The notes under the pieces were generated by a model that saw only the letters and a program-made list of their open reading frames with translations, was not told the DNA's origin and ran no database searches. 64,000 bases of DNA from Rhodococcus sp. KBS0724 (GTDB taxonomy: Bacteria > Actinomycetota > Actinomycetes > Mycobacteriales > Mycobacteriaceae), in the NCBI RefSeq assembly GCF_005938745.2, contig NZ_VCBX02000001.1:4292501-4356500 (forward strand), read 5' to 3'. Every line of letters begins with the position of its first letter. Within the stretch, counting starts at the first letter, position 1. The position numbers and the translations under genes are program-made. Below are positions 1 through 8,090 of the stretch, in pieces.

Positions 1-1254
1 TACCTCCGCGTCGGAGATCGCGGTCTCCAGGTTCTGCCCATCTACGGCGGCCGTCCCTACGAAGCTCAGATCGCGGCACTCCAGAAGGGCGTCGACGTTG
101 TTGTCGGCACCCCGGGCCGCCTGCTCGACCTCGCGAACCAGTCGCACCTGATTCTCGGCAAGGTCGGCGTTCTCGTCCTCGACGAAGCCGACGAAATGCT
201 CGACCTCGGCTTCCTGCCCGACATCGAACGCCTCATGGGCATGGTCCCCGACAAGCGTCAGACGATGCTGTTCTCCGCGACCATGCCTGGCCCGATCATC
301 ACCCTGGCGCGCACCTTCCTGACGCAGCCGACGCACATCCGTGCCGAGGAAGCCGAATCGTCCGCCGTGCACGATCGCACGAGCCAGCACATCTACCGTG
401 CACACGCACTCGACAAGGCCGAGATGGTCGCCCGCGTGCTGCAGGCCGAAGGTCGCGGCGCAACCATGATCTTCACCCGCACCAAACGCACCGCCCAGAA
501 AGTCGCCGACGATCTCGCCGAGCGCGGCTTCTCCGTCGGCGCCGTCCACGGTGACCTCGGACAGATCGCCCGCGAGAAGGCTCTGAAGGGCTTCCGCAAC
601 GGCAAGGTCGACGTTCTGGTCGCCACCGACGTCGCTGCTCGCGGTATCGACATCGACGACGTCACCCACGTCATCAACTACCAGTGCCCTGAAGACGAGA
701 AGACGTACGTCCACCGCATCGGCCGCACCGGCCGCGCCGGACGCACCGGCATTGCCGTCACGCTGGTCGACTGGGACGACATCCCTCGCTGGCAGCTCAT
801 CGACAAGGCACTGAGCCTCGGAATGCCCGACCCGGTCGAGACGTACTCGAGCTCTCCGCACCTGTACGAAGAGTTGTCCATCCCGGCCGACGCCAAGGGG
901 ACCATCCGCAAGGCTGCGCCGGAGAAGGCACAAGCCGCACCCGAAAAGGCGAACGCGGAAAAGAAGGCTGCTGCCGACTCCGACGGCACCGAAGAGAAGG
1001 CCGCTCCTCGCCGCAACCGGACCCGTCGCCGTACCCGGGCGGGCAGCGAGTCAGCTGACGCAACTCAGACCACAGCAGCTCAGACCACAGCAGCTCAGAC
1101 CACAGCAGCTCAGACCACAGCAGCACCTACTGCGGATGCTGCTGCACCTGCCGACGATGCTGCCGCGTCAGCCGACTCCGACGCCGCATCCAAGCCGCGC
1201 CGCCGCCGTCGTCGTCGCCCGGCGCAAGCCGTTGCGGCAGCCGCAGCAGAGTAA
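1..1254 (+). CDS. DEAD-box RNA helicase, 5' truncated by window edge
   Basis: ATP-dependent RNA helicase of the RhlE/DeaD type, acting in RNA remodelling. The reading frame is open from base 1, so the N-terminus with the Q motif and Walker A lies outside the window. Visible motifs in order: TPGRLLD (Ib), DEADEM (motif II), SATMP (III), then the second RecA domain with IFTRTKR, VATDVAARGIDI (V) and HRIGRTGRAGR (VI). The C-terminus is a basic Ala/Thr-rich tail with a TTAAQ repeat and an Arg-rich end, typical of RNA-binding tails. It sits in the position of M. tuberculosis Rv3211. Family is certain; the specific subfamily is inferred. Confidence 0.93.
   Translation, partial: YLRVGDRGLQVLPIYGGRPYEAQIAALQKGVDVVVGTPGRLLDLANQSHLILGKVGVLVLDEADEMLDLGFLPDIERLMGMVPDKRQTMLFSATMPGPIITLARTFLTQPTHIRAEEAESSAVHDRTSQHIYRAHALDKAEMVARVLQAEGRGATMIFTRTKRTAQKVADDLAERGFSVGAVHGDLGQIAREKALKGFRNGKVDVLVATDVAARGIDIDDVTHVINYQCPEDEKTYVHRIGRTGRAGRTGIAVTLVDWDDIPRWQLIDKALSLGMPDPVETYSSSPHLYEELSIPADAKGTIRKAAPEKAQAAPEKANAEKKAAADSDGTEEKAAPRRNRTRRRTRAGSESADATQTTAAQTTAAQTTAAQTTAAPTADAAAPADDAAASADSDAASKPRRRRRRRPAQAVAAAAAE
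1066..1125 (+). repeat. Four tandem 15-bp in-frame repeats in helicase tail
   Basis: Unit CAGACCACAGCAGCT occurs at 1066-1080, 1081-1095 and 1096-1110, with a fourth copy at 1111-1125 differing only in its last base. It encodes QTTAA repeats in the low-complexity tail of the helicase. Copy number could vary between strains by slippage. Confidence 0.95.
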
Positions 1255-1257
1255 GCT
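1252..1257 (+). promoter_or_regulatory. -10-like TAAGCT overlapping helicase stop; possible leaderless start
   Basis: TAAGCT overlaps the TAA stop of the helicase and lies 6 nt upstream of the GTG at 1264. This spacing matches the leaderless arrangement seen elsewhere in the window. It could also be chance, since the gene may be co-transcribed with the helicase. Confidence 0.35.
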
Positions 1258-1263
1258 CCCCAT

Positions 1264-2466
1264 GTGCTGGCACCTGAACGGCGTACTCGCTCTGATGTAA
1301 TCGCGGCGCTCGGTATCGCGCTGGCCGTGATCGTGGCGGTGACCGTGGTGTGGTTGCGCAGTGATGCGCGCGGAACCACCTCGGTCACCGCTGACACGAC
1401 TCTCCCGCCGTTGACGACGTCCGTGGCTCTTCCGGACGTCTTGCGTGAAGTGTGGGCGTTCCCGAGCGCGGACTCCACGGCTCCGATCGCCGTGGGCAAC
1501 GCGGCAGTCACAGCGGACGGCTCAGACGTGGTCGGGCGCGACCCGGCTACCGGGGACGAAGTGTGGCGCTACTCGCGCAACTATCCGCTGTGCGGAGCTA
1601 TCGGATCCTGGGATCGAGTCGTCGCGGTGTACCAGGACAATCGTGGGTGCTCACAGGTCACCTCTCTGGTTGCCGACACCGGAGCGCGTAAAGACCAGCG
1701 CAACAGCGACGCCGACCCGTCGGTGACGCTGTCCGCCGACGGCACCTATGTCATCTCACTCGGCGACACCCGCATGGAACTGTGGCGCTCCGATCTGGTG
1801 CGCACACTCGAGTACGGCCGCGTCGACGCCCCGGTCAATCCCAACAAGCAGCCGCACGCCGGGTGCGAATTACTCAGTGCCGCTTCCAGTTCCAGCCGTG
1901 TATCCGTCCTCCAGAAATGCGAGGGCGACGCGTCGAACCGCCTGACGATCATCAATCCCGCACCGAAGGACGCACAGGAACCGCAGGAATACGGCACCGT
2001 TGTCCTTCCGGATTCCGAGGGTGCCCGCGTAGTCGCTGTATCCGGTGAAAAGACCGCCGTCTATCTCCCCGCCGGCAATGGAACCGTCTCACGGCTCAGC
2101 ATTTTCGACGGCGCCGGCACCGCACTGGTCGACTACCCCGTCGAGGGCGTCGACTCGGAGCGCGCAACCCTACGTGTCGACAAGAATTCCATCACCTGGT
2201 GGACAGGCACCCAGACGATCAATCTTCGATCGAACGACTTGACCCCCACCTGGATCGTCGAGGGAACCTCCGGCCCTGGCACCCTGGTGTCCGATCAACT
2301 GCTTGTCCCCGTACCCAACGGGATTACCGTGATCAACCCCGCCGACGGCGCCGTCATCCGCATGATCGGCGTCGACCGCGGCGACGTCACGTCACCGATC
2401 GTCATCGCGAGCGCCGGCGACACTGTCCTCGAACAGCGCGACGGCACCCTGGTCGCGCTGCGCTGA
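1264..2466 (+). CDS. Membrane-anchored beta-propeller (PQQ-like) protein, Rv3212-like
   Basis: Predicted single-pass membrane protein of 400 residues. A hydrophobic segment at about residues 11-30 (VIAALGIALAVIVAVTVVW) anchors it. The rest is extracytoplasmic, with propeller-like repeats such as GRDPATGDEVWRYSR and a later VINPADGAVIRMIG, resembling PQQ-binding-like folds. Conserved cysteines in the middle could form disulfides. It begins with GTG 9 bp after the helicase stop and ends 7 bp from the convergent ParA gene. The order helicase-this gene-parA matches Rv3211-Rv3213c. Its molecular function is unknown. Confidence 0.8.
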   Translation: MLAPERRTRSDVIAALGIALAVIVAVTVVWLRSDARGTTSVTADTTLPPLTTSVALPDVLREVWAFPSADSTAPIAVGNAAVTADGSDVVGRDPATGDEVWRYSRNYPLCGAIGSWDRVVAVYQDNRGCSQVTSLVADTGARKDQRNSDADPSVTLSADGTYVISLGDTRMELWRSDLVRTLEYGRVDAPVNPNKQPHAGCELLSAASSSSRVSVLQKCEGDASNRLTIINPAPKDAQEPQEYGTVVLPDSEGARVVAVSGEKTAVYLPAGNGTVSRLSIFDGAGTALVDYPVEGVDSERATLRVDKNSITWWTGTQTINLRSNDLTPTWIVEGTSGPGTLVSDQLLVPVPNGITVINPADGAVIRMIGVDRGDVTSPIVIASAGDTVLEQRDGTLVALR

Positions 2467-2473
2467 ACTACCG

Positions 2474-3271
2474 TCAGACCGTCAGATCCGGCACAAAGGT
2501 GACGACTTCGCTTCCGGCCCAATGCTTTACGAGGTTCGCCGCCAAATCGCGATACGCGTCGGCGCCCTTGTTCTTTCGGCCGGCCAAGACCGTCGCACCC
2601 GACGCCGACGCCTCGGCGAACTTGACGGTCCGCGGGATCGGCGGAGCGAGCACAGGCAACGAGTAGCGATCGCTCACGTCGGCGAGAACGTCACGACTGT
2701 GCGTTGTCCGAGCGTCGTAGAGCGTCGGCAGTGCACCGAGCAGAACCAGGTCCGGATTGGTGATGGCCTGCACTTCGCGGACCGTTCGCAAAAGCTGCCC
2801 CACACCGCGATGCGCCAGCGTTTCGCATTGCAGCGGAACAAGAACCGACTGCGCCGCCGTCAATCCGTTGAGCGTCAACACACCCAGCGACGGCGGGCAG
2901 TCGATGATGACGACATCGTAGTTTCCGAGCAGCGGAGACAGTGCACGCTTGAGCGCGAACTCCCGGCCGGGACGCATCAGCAGGAGCGCCTCCGCTCCCG
3001 CCAGATCGATGGTTGCCGGCAACAGGTCCATACCGTCACCGGTCGGCAGGATTGCATCGGCGGCGTCCAGATCCCCCGCCAGGACTTCGTTGACCGACCG
3101 TTCGAGCCGATCGGGATTGTGTCCGAGCGAGAACGTCAGGCATCCCTGAGGATCAAGATCCACCACCAGTACGCGTTGACCGAGGGCGGACAATGCCGCA
3201 CCGAGGGAGGCGACGGTCGTGGTCTTGGCCACGCCGCCCTTTTGATTTGCCACTGCGAGAACCGTCGTCAC
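2474..3271 (-). CDS. ParA/Soj-family ATPase (Rv3213c-like)
   Basis: Cytoplasmic P-loop ATPase of the ParA/MinD superfamily, about 265 residues. The deviant Walker A KGGVAKTT is near residues 11-18, with VVDLDPQG and the Walker B-like VVIIDCPPSLG following. No parB-like partner is adjacent, so it is probably an orphan ParA-like protein rather than the chromosome partition ATPase. Start: the GTG at 3271 has a good AAGGA 7 nt upstream and yields a short N-terminus like Rv3213c; an ATG at 3289 is also possible. It is divergent from the phosphatase gene and convergent with the propeller gene. Confidence 0.85.
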   Translation of the reverse strand: MTTVLAVANQKGGVAKTTTVASLGAALSALGQRVLVVDLDPQGCLTFSLGHNPDRLERSVNEVLAGDLDAADAILPTGDGMDLLPATIDLAGAEALLLMRPGREFALKRALSPLLGNYDVVIIDCPPSLGVLTLNGLTAAQSVLVPLQCETLAHRGVGQLLRTVREVQAITNPDLVLLGALPTLYDARTTHSRDVLADVSDRYSLPVLAPPIPRTVKFAEASASGATVLAGRKNKGADAYRDLAANLVKHWAGSEVVTFVPDLTV

Positions 3272-3355
3272 AGATAGATCCTTGCGCATTTCGAGCGAAG
3301 AGGCGAACGCTACACGCGGATGCCGCGTCTCGAGTTGTCCTGCAATGATGGGCAC

Positions 3356-3976
3356 ATGGCCTCTTCGGTTCGCAGCACCGGCACGTCCGATCCCCGCGTG
3401 ATTCTCCTACGTCACGGCGAAACCGAATGGGCCCGCAGCGGTAAACACACCAGCCGCACCGAAGTCCCACTCACCGCGCTCGGCGAGATCCAGGCCACCG
3501 CGACCGGCAACCGCATTCGGGCACTCGGCCTCCGCAATCCCATGATCCTGACCAGCCCACGGCTGCGCGCCCAACGCACCGGCGACCTTGCCGGCCTTCC
3601 GGACGAGCGGACATGGGATGCATTGTCGGAGTGGGATTACGGGGACTACGAGGGACTCACCACGCCCGAAATTCGGCGAAGCGTCCCCGAGTGGACCGTG
3701 TGGACTCATCCGTGCCCTGGCGGCGAGCATGCCGATGAGATCGGCGCCCGCACGGATATGGTGCTGAGCCTCGTGACATCCCAATTGCCCGAGCGGGACG
3801 TCATCCTGATCGGACACGGGCACTTCTCCCGCGCTCTCATATCGCGATGGCTCGAACTGCCCGTCTCCGAGGGCCGACGATTTGCCCTCTCCCCCGGCGC
3901 CTATTCCGTGCTCGGGTACGAACACGGGTCGACCCATCTCCTGCACCACAACGTGCCACCGCTCGTGGAAGGGTGA
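3356..3976 (+). CDS. Histidine phosphatase superfamily protein (Rv3214/Gpm2-like)
   Basis: Member of the histidine phosphatase (phosphoglycerate mutase-like) superfamily, 206 residues. The catalytic RHGE motif (H20) is close to the N-terminus, and the second catalytic histidine is in LIGHGHFSRAL near residue 160. The M. tuberculosis homologue Rv3214 behaves as an acid phosphatase rather than a mutase, so phosphatase activity is the safer call. An upstream in-frame ATG at 3320 exists, but the 3356 start fits the family length. It is followed 5 bp later by a GNAT gene, suggesting an operon. Isochorismate synthase (Rv3215), expected next in mycobacteria, is missing here. Confidence 0.85.
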   Translation: MASSVRSTGTSDPRVILLRHGETEWARSGKHTSRTEVPLTALGEIQATATGNRIRALGLRNPMILTSPRLRAQRTGDLAGLPDERTWDALSEWDYGDYEGLTTPEIRRSVPEWTVWTHPCPGGEHADEIGARTDMVLSLVTSQLPERDVILIGHGHFSRALISRWLELPVSEGRRFALSPGAYSVLGYEHGSTHLLHHNVPPLVEG

Positions 3977-3981
3977 GTGCC

Positions 3982-4461
3982 ATGATCCGACGCGCCACTC
4001 CCGCCGACATCCAGCCGATCACCGACATGATCTACGAACTGGCCGACTATCAGAAGGCCATCGACGAGTGCACCGTCAAGCCCGCGCAGATCAGCGAAGC
4101 CCTCTTCGGTGACGCGGCGTCCGCTTTTGCCCATGTCGCGGTCTCCGACAATGGCGATGTTGTCGGCATGGCGCTGTGGTTCCGCAATTTCTCGACCTGG
4201 GAAGGCGTCTACGGCATCTACCTCGAAGACCTGTACGTGAAGCCCTCCGAGCGCGGATCAGGCCACGGCAAAGCCTTGTTGGCGGCGCTCGCGAAGGAAT
4301 GCACGGACAACAACTACTCACGCCTGTCGTGGTCGGTGCTCAAGTGGAACACACCGTCCATCGAGTTCTACGAGTCCCTCGGCGCCGAGGCCAAAACGGA
4401 ATGGACCACCTACCGACTGACCGGCGACCACCTGGGTTCGCTGGCCGCGCTGGCTCGCTAG
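3982..4461 (+). CDS. GNAT-family N-acetyltransferase (Rv3216-like)
   Basis: Acetyl-CoA-dependent N-acetyltransferase of 159 residues. The N-terminal IRRATPADI is the usual GNAT beta-1 start. The acetyl-CoA pyrophosphate loop is RGSGHGKALL, and the C-terminal part contains WNTPSIEFYESLGA, characteristic of the diamine/aminoglycoside-like GNAT subgroup. Substrate unknown; the spermidine/diamine acetyltransferase-like architecture is only suggestive. The ATG at 3982 is 5 bp after the phosphatase stop, so the two are probably co-transcribed. The stop is 4 bp from that of a convergent membrane protein gene. Confidence 0.85.
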   Translation: MIRRATPADIQPITDMIYELADYQKAIDECTVKPAQISEALFGDAASAFAHVAVSDNGDVVGMALWFRNFSTWEGVYGIYLEDLYVKPSERGSGHGKALLAALAKECTDNNYSRLSWSVLKWNTPSIEFYESLGAEAKTEWTTYRLTGDHLGSLAALAR

Positions 4462-4465
4462 AGCC

Positions 4466-4945
4466 TCAGCTGTCGGTCTTGTCCTGGTTTGTCTTGTCCT
4501 GGGCCGTTTCGGTCTCTTCGGTCTCGATCTCGTCGGAAAACGATCCGTACTCGAGCGCCATCCACTTGGACGTGGGCGCGGAGAACAGGAAAACCAGCGT
4601 GGCGAGAACAACCGCGCCGAGTACAACGCCGAGAAACACCTGGTGCGAGTCGGTCAAAAGCGACCAGGCAACCGGCAGAAGAAGCAGCTGCGCGACAACG
4701 GCAATAGCTCGTCCCCACCGCCGGCCCGTCAATAGCGCGATACCCGCGGCCAACACGGCACCACCGAGAATCGCCACCCACGCGGCCAACCCGTACCCGT
4801 TGGTCACGCTCTGATCGTGCCCGGTCAGACCCCGAATTACCGCTACCACGGCAAAGCCGGCTGCAACAAGACCTTGCAGCGTCACGAGGGCACCCGCCCA
4901 CCTGACTGTGTTGGGAAGGGTATTCGGACTGGCAGTATTCGGCAC
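4466..4945 (-). CDS. Small integral membrane protein (Rv3217c-like)
   Basis: Protein of 159 residues with four predicted membrane helices between about residues 15 and 125, followed by a short acidic tail rich in Glu, Thr, Asp and Lys (EIETEETETAQDK). No catalytic motif is visible. The GTG start is preceded by TAGGCT with a 6-nt spacer and no Shine-Dalgarno sequence, predicting a leaderless transcript. It is divergent from the lipid kinase gene across 41 bp. Position matches Rv3217c. Function unknown. Confidence 0.75.
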   Translation of the reverse strand: MPNTASPNTLPNTVRWAGALVTLQGLVAAGFAVVAVIRGLTGHDQSVTNGYGLAAWVAILGGAVLAAGIALLTGRRWGRAIAVVAQLLLLPVAWSLLTDSHQVFLGVVLGAVVLATLVFLFSAPTSKWMALEYGSFSDEIETEETETAQDKTNQDKTDS

Positions 4946-4951
4946 GAGACC

Positions 4952-4957
4952 AGCCTA
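4952..4957 (-). promoter_or_regulatory. -10 element TAGGCT for leaderless membrane-protein gene
   Basis: On the minus strand TAGGCT lies 6 nt before the GTG ending at 4945, placing the predicted transcription start at the first base of the start codon. Confidence 0.6.
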
Positions 4958-4972
4958 GAACACGACACCGGA

Positions 4973-4978
4973 TAGGCT
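4973..4978 (+). promoter_or_regulatory. -10 element TAGGCT for leaderless lipid-kinase gene
   Basis: TAGGCT lies 8 nt upstream of the GTG at 4987. It is 15 bp from the oppositely oriented TAGGCT of the neighbouring gene, giving a very compact divergent promoter. Confidence 0.5.
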
Positions 4979-4986
4979 GATGCCCC

Positions 4987-5943
4987 GTGCGCGCACTGCT
5001 GATCGTCAATCCCAATGCCACCTCGACCACCGCGGCCGGTCGTGATCTGTTGGCTCACGCTCTCGAGAGCCGGGTGCGACTGACCGTGACGCACACAACC
5101 CACCGGGGTCACGCCGCCGAACTCGCACGGCAAGCACACGAAGACGGTTTCGGTGTGGTGATCGTCCACGGCGGCGACGGCACCGTCAACGAAGTGGTCA
5201 ACGGCCTTCTCGGGTCACCGCACCCCACCTCGATGAAAGCCGTGCCCGTCGGACCCATTCCGACCGTCGCGGTTGTTCCGGGTGGATCAGCCAACGTATT
5301 TGCCCGCTCGTTGGGTATCGCGCCTGATCCTGTCGACGCCACCAATCAACTCATCGATCTCCTGAGCGAGCGGACGCGTCGACGCATCGGACTCGCACAC
5401 GCAGACAATCGTTGGTTCACGTTCAACGCCGGCATGGGCCTCGACGCCGATGTGTGCGAGGCCGTCGACGCCAGTCGTAAGAACGGTGATCCTGCTACAC
5501 CGAGTCGATACGTGCGCACCGCGATCGCCGCATTCTTCCGGGCCAAGCGAGCCGAACCTGCACTGACCGTCCACCTTCCGGGCCAGGATCCGATTCCGGG
5601 CGTCCACTATGCCTTCGTGTCCAATTCCAGCCCGTGGACCTATCTCGAAGCGCGCCCCGTACACACCAATCCCGGAACGACTTTCGACTCGGGGCTCGGA
5701 CTCTTCGCTATGACGAGCACCAAAGTCCTTCCCTCGCTGAAGGTTGTCCGGCAACTGTTGGCGAGCGGCGCGGAACCGAAATCGAAAGTGCTCGTACGCA
5801 CCGATGACGTCGCAACCATCACCATCGAATCGTCACGGCCGATCGGTTTTCAGATGGACGGAGATTTCATCGGACTACGCAAATCGGTCGAATTTACCGC
5901 CGTACCGGACGCGCTCGAGGTGTTCGCTCCGCTTCCCGCGTGA
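4987..5943 (+). CDS. Diacylglycerol kinase-catalytic-domain lipid kinase (Rv3218-like)
   Basis: Lipid kinase of the DAGK/YegS/LCB5 family, 318 residues. It shows the nucleotide-binding core VNPNAT at the N-terminus, HGGDGTVNEVVNGLLG at about residues 59-74, and VPGGSANVFARSLGI near residue 100. The C-terminal domain contains the expected QMDGD segment. Substrate may be diacylglycerol or another lipid; this cannot be told from sequence. GTG start, no Shine-Dalgarno sequence, divergent from the membrane protein gene. Confidence 0.87.
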   Translation: MRALLIVNPNATSTTAAGRDLLAHALESRVRLTVTHTTHRGHAAELARQAHEDGFGVVIVHGGDGTVNEVVNGLLGSPHPTSMKAVPVGPIPTVAVVPGGSANVFARSLGIAPDPVDATNQLIDLLSERTRRRIGLAHADNRWFTFNAGMGLDADVCEAVDASRKNGDPATPSRYVRTAIAAFFRAKRAEPALTVHLPGQDPIPGVHYAFVSNSSPWTYLEARPVHTNPGTTFDSGLGLFAMTSTKVLPSLKVVRQLLASGAEPKSKVLVRTDDVATITIESSRPIGFQMDGDFIGLRKSVEFTAVPDALEVFAPLPA

Positions 5944-6044
5944 TCCACACAACTGCTTTGACCTGCATAAACAGTGGAAAAACGCCATTGCGCTCCGGTA
6001 AAATGCCGATGACTACAAGGTTGCCAACCGGTACGTCCGAATTT

Positions 6045-6060
6045 AGTGAGTTGGCCCACG
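6045..6060 (+). promoter_or_regulatory. Candidate CRP/Cmr-type site 1 upstream of whiB1
   Basis: AGTGAGTTGGCCCACG fits the mycobacterial CRP-type palindrome NGTGN8CACN. The M. tuberculosis whiB1 promoter is known to be controlled by CRP (Rv3676) through two such sites, and this one closely resembles that site class. Confidence 0.65.
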
Positions 6061-6093
6061 AACCTGTCGAAATCTATTGACATACTGCGAGTT

Positions 6094-6109
6094 CGTGAAA
6101 GCATTCACA
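6094..6109 (+). promoter_or_regulatory. Candidate CRP/Cmr-type site 2 upstream of whiB1
   Basis: CGTGAAAGCATTCACA is a near-perfect match to the TGTGA-N6-TCACA consensus. It lies 49 bp (centre to centre) downstream of site 1 and just downstream of a TTGACA hexamer at 6077-6082, so it could overlap the core promoter and act as a repressor site. Confidence 0.7.
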
Positions 6110-6196
6110 AGTAACAGTGCGGAAACATTGATTACGCACACACAAACTCATTGGTACCAAACGGTGTATTCACACCCAGCTTAAGGAGCGAAAAGG

Positions 6197-6451
6197 ATGG
6201 ACTGGCGCCACAACGCAATCTGTCGCGACGAGGATCCCGAACTGTTTTTCCCCGTGGGAAACAGCGGACCGGCCCTCGCACAGATTGCTGATGCCAAGGT
6301 TGTCTGCAACCGCTGCCCCGTCACCGCCGAATGCTTGTCCTGGGCTCTCGAGTCCGGTCAGGATGCAGGCGTATGGGGCGGCATGAGCGAAGACGAGCGT
6401 CGCGCACTCAAGCGTCGCAACGCACGTACTCGCGCACGCACTTCCGTCTAG
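6197..6451 (+). CDS. whiB1: WhiB1 iron-sulfur transcription regulator
   Basis: WhiB-family regulator of 84 residues carrying an O2/NO-sensitive [4Fe-4S] cluster; in mycobacteria WhiB1 is essential and binds the sigma factor SigA. Four cluster cysteines are visible at C9, C37, C40 and C46, followed by the turn GVWGG (58-62) and a basic C-terminus (RRALKRRNARTRAR) for DNA contact. The ATG has a strong AAGGAG-type ribosome-binding site. It has a 253-bp upstream region with two CRP-like sites and a terminator downstream, so it is probably monocistronic. The order after the lipid kinase and before PdtaS matches Rv3219. Confidence 0.95.
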   Translation: MDWRHNAICRDEDPELFFPVGNSGPALAQIADAKVVCNRCPVTAECLSWALESGQDAGVWGGMSEDERRALKRRNARTRARTSV

Positions 6452-6517
6452 GCAAGTACCTCAGACGTTCGACGAGAACGCGAGTACAGCCCCTCCCGTT
6501 TTGCCGTCGAAGACGAC

Positions 6518-6548
6518 AGCCCGGCACACCATGGTGCCGGGCTTTTTG
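6518..6548 (+). terminator. Rho-independent terminator after whiB1
   Basis: A 9-bp GC-rich stem (GCCCGGCAC/GTGCCGGGC) at 6519-6527 and 6534-6542 is followed by a TTTTT tract. Confidence 0.88.
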
Positions 6549-6577
6549 TCTGCTCGAAATATCGCGATCGACGCGAA

Positions 6578-8080
6578 TCAGTAACGCGCACTTCGCCTGC
6601 CGAGCGGCACACGGAGCACCGCATCGGTTCCGCCGCCACTTCCCGGGTGCAATCCGAGCGAACCACCGAGCTCCGCACCGAGCAGCGTCCGCACGATCTG
6701 CAACCCCAGACGGTCGGATTTCTCGAGACTGAAACCCGCAGGCAAACCACGCCCGTTGTCGTGAATGATCACGTCCAGCCACCGCGCCGAACGCTCCGCG
6801 CTGAGAGTCACGGTGCCGGCGACGCCTGGATCGAACGCATGCTCTATCGCGTTCTGTACCAACTCCGTCAGCACCATCACCAGCGGCGTCGCCCGCTCGG
6901 CGGAGAACACCCCGAAACTGCCCTCACGCCGGATCGTCACGGGCGCACCGACTCCCGCGACATCGGAAAGCATCGGAACCAACCGGTCGATCACTTCGTC
7001 GAGGTCGACTTCCTCGTCCACCGACATCGAGAGCGTGTCGTGCACCAACGCAATCGACGTCACTCGTCGTACCGATTCGGTCAGGGCCTGACGCGCTTCG
7101 TCATTGCTGGTTCGCCGAGCCTGCAGGCGCAACAGCGCCGCGACGGTCTGCAAATTGTTCTTCACACGGTGGTGAATCTCGCGGATGGTCGCGTCCTTGC
7201 TGAGCAGGGCACGATCTCGCCGTTTCACCTCGGTGACGTCACGGACGACAACAGCAGCGCCCACATGGCGTCCACCCGGCTTGAGAACCAACGCACGCAG
7301 CAGCACGGTCGCACCGCGCGCTTCGATCTCCATCCGTCGACCGGGCTTGTCCGCCAAAGTATCTCGGATGTAGCCGGCAGCCTCTTGCGATTCGAACGGG
7401 TCGGTCACCAGCATCCGCGTCACCGCGGCGAGATCCTGGCCCACGAGGTCCGCACTCAACCCCATCCGGTGATAGGCCGACAACGCATTCGGGCTCGCGT
7501 AGACCACCCTTCCCTCGGTATCGAGCCGGATGAAACCGTCGCCCGCACGCGGACTCGAGTTGGTATCCGAACGCGATTCCCGAACCGGGAACGTGCCGTC
7601 ACTGATCATCTGACACAGGTCGGCGGCACAATCCAGGTATGCCACTTCCAACGGACTCTGCGCCCGCTGCTGCGACAGGTTGGTATCGCGACTCAGGGCG
7701 GCAATGACACGGCCGTCCAGTCGCACCGGCAATGCCTCCCGGCGCGGCGGCATACCTTCGCGCCAGTCTGCGTCCTCCGCCCGTACCACCTGTCCCTCGA
7801 CCAACGCACGCAGAACTTGCGGATGCTCGGACTCCGACACGAGCGTTCCGACAGCGTCCTCCGGGAACGCCGTCGACGCAGTGGTCGGGCGGCAATGCGC
7901 GACGCAGATCACGCTTCCGGACGGCTCGGACTGATCCGATTCGGCGGCCACCCACAGGAGGACGTCGGCGAACGAGAGGTCGGCGAGGAGTTGCCACTCA
8001 CCGACCACCCGTTGCAGATGATCGACGGCGACGCCGGGGAGGTCGGTGTGTTCGGCCAGGAGGTCGCTGAGCGTGGACAT
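6578..8080 (-). CDS. pdtaS: PdtaS-type sensor histidine kinase
   Basis: Cytosolic histidine kinase of 500 residues with no membrane segment. The N-terminal GAF-like region (about 1-165) and a PAS-like region (about 180-285, FIRLDTEGRVVYASPNA) are followed by a HisKA_2 dimerisation domain. Its H-box EIHHRVKNNLQT contains the phospho-acceptor H303/H304. The HATPase domain has N-box ELVQNAIEHAF and G-box DNGRGLP. In mycobacteria PdtaS signals to the RNA-binding response regulator PdtaR, which is not in this window. Position matches Rv3220c. It follows the biotinyl protein gene by 10 bp on the same strand, so it is likely co-transcribed. Confidence 0.9.
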   Translation of the reverse strand: MSTLSDLLAEHTDLPGVAVDHLQRVVGEWQLLADLSFADVLLWVAAESDQSEPSGSVICVAHCRPTTASTAFPEDAVGTLVSESEHPQVLRALVEGQVVRAEDADWREGMPPRREALPVRLDGRVIAALSRDTNLSQQRAQSPLEVAYLDCAADLCQMISDGTFPVRESRSDTNSSPRAGDGFIRLDTEGRVVYASPNALSAYHRMGLSADLVGQDLAAVTRMLVTDPFESQEAAGYIRDTLADKPGRRMEIEARGATVLLRALVLKPGGRHVGAAVVVRDVTEVKRRDRALLSKDATIREIHHRVKNNLQTVAALLRLQARRTSNDEARQALTESVRRVTSIALVHDTLSMSVDEEVDLDEVIDRLVPMLSDVAGVGAPVTIRREGSFGVFSAERATPLVMVLTELVQNAIEHAFDPGVAGTVTLSAERSARWLDVIIHDNGRGLPAGFSLEKSDRLGLQIVRTLLGAELGGSLGLHPGSGGGTDAVLRVPLGRRSARY

Positions 8081-8090
8081 TCGCGAACGC

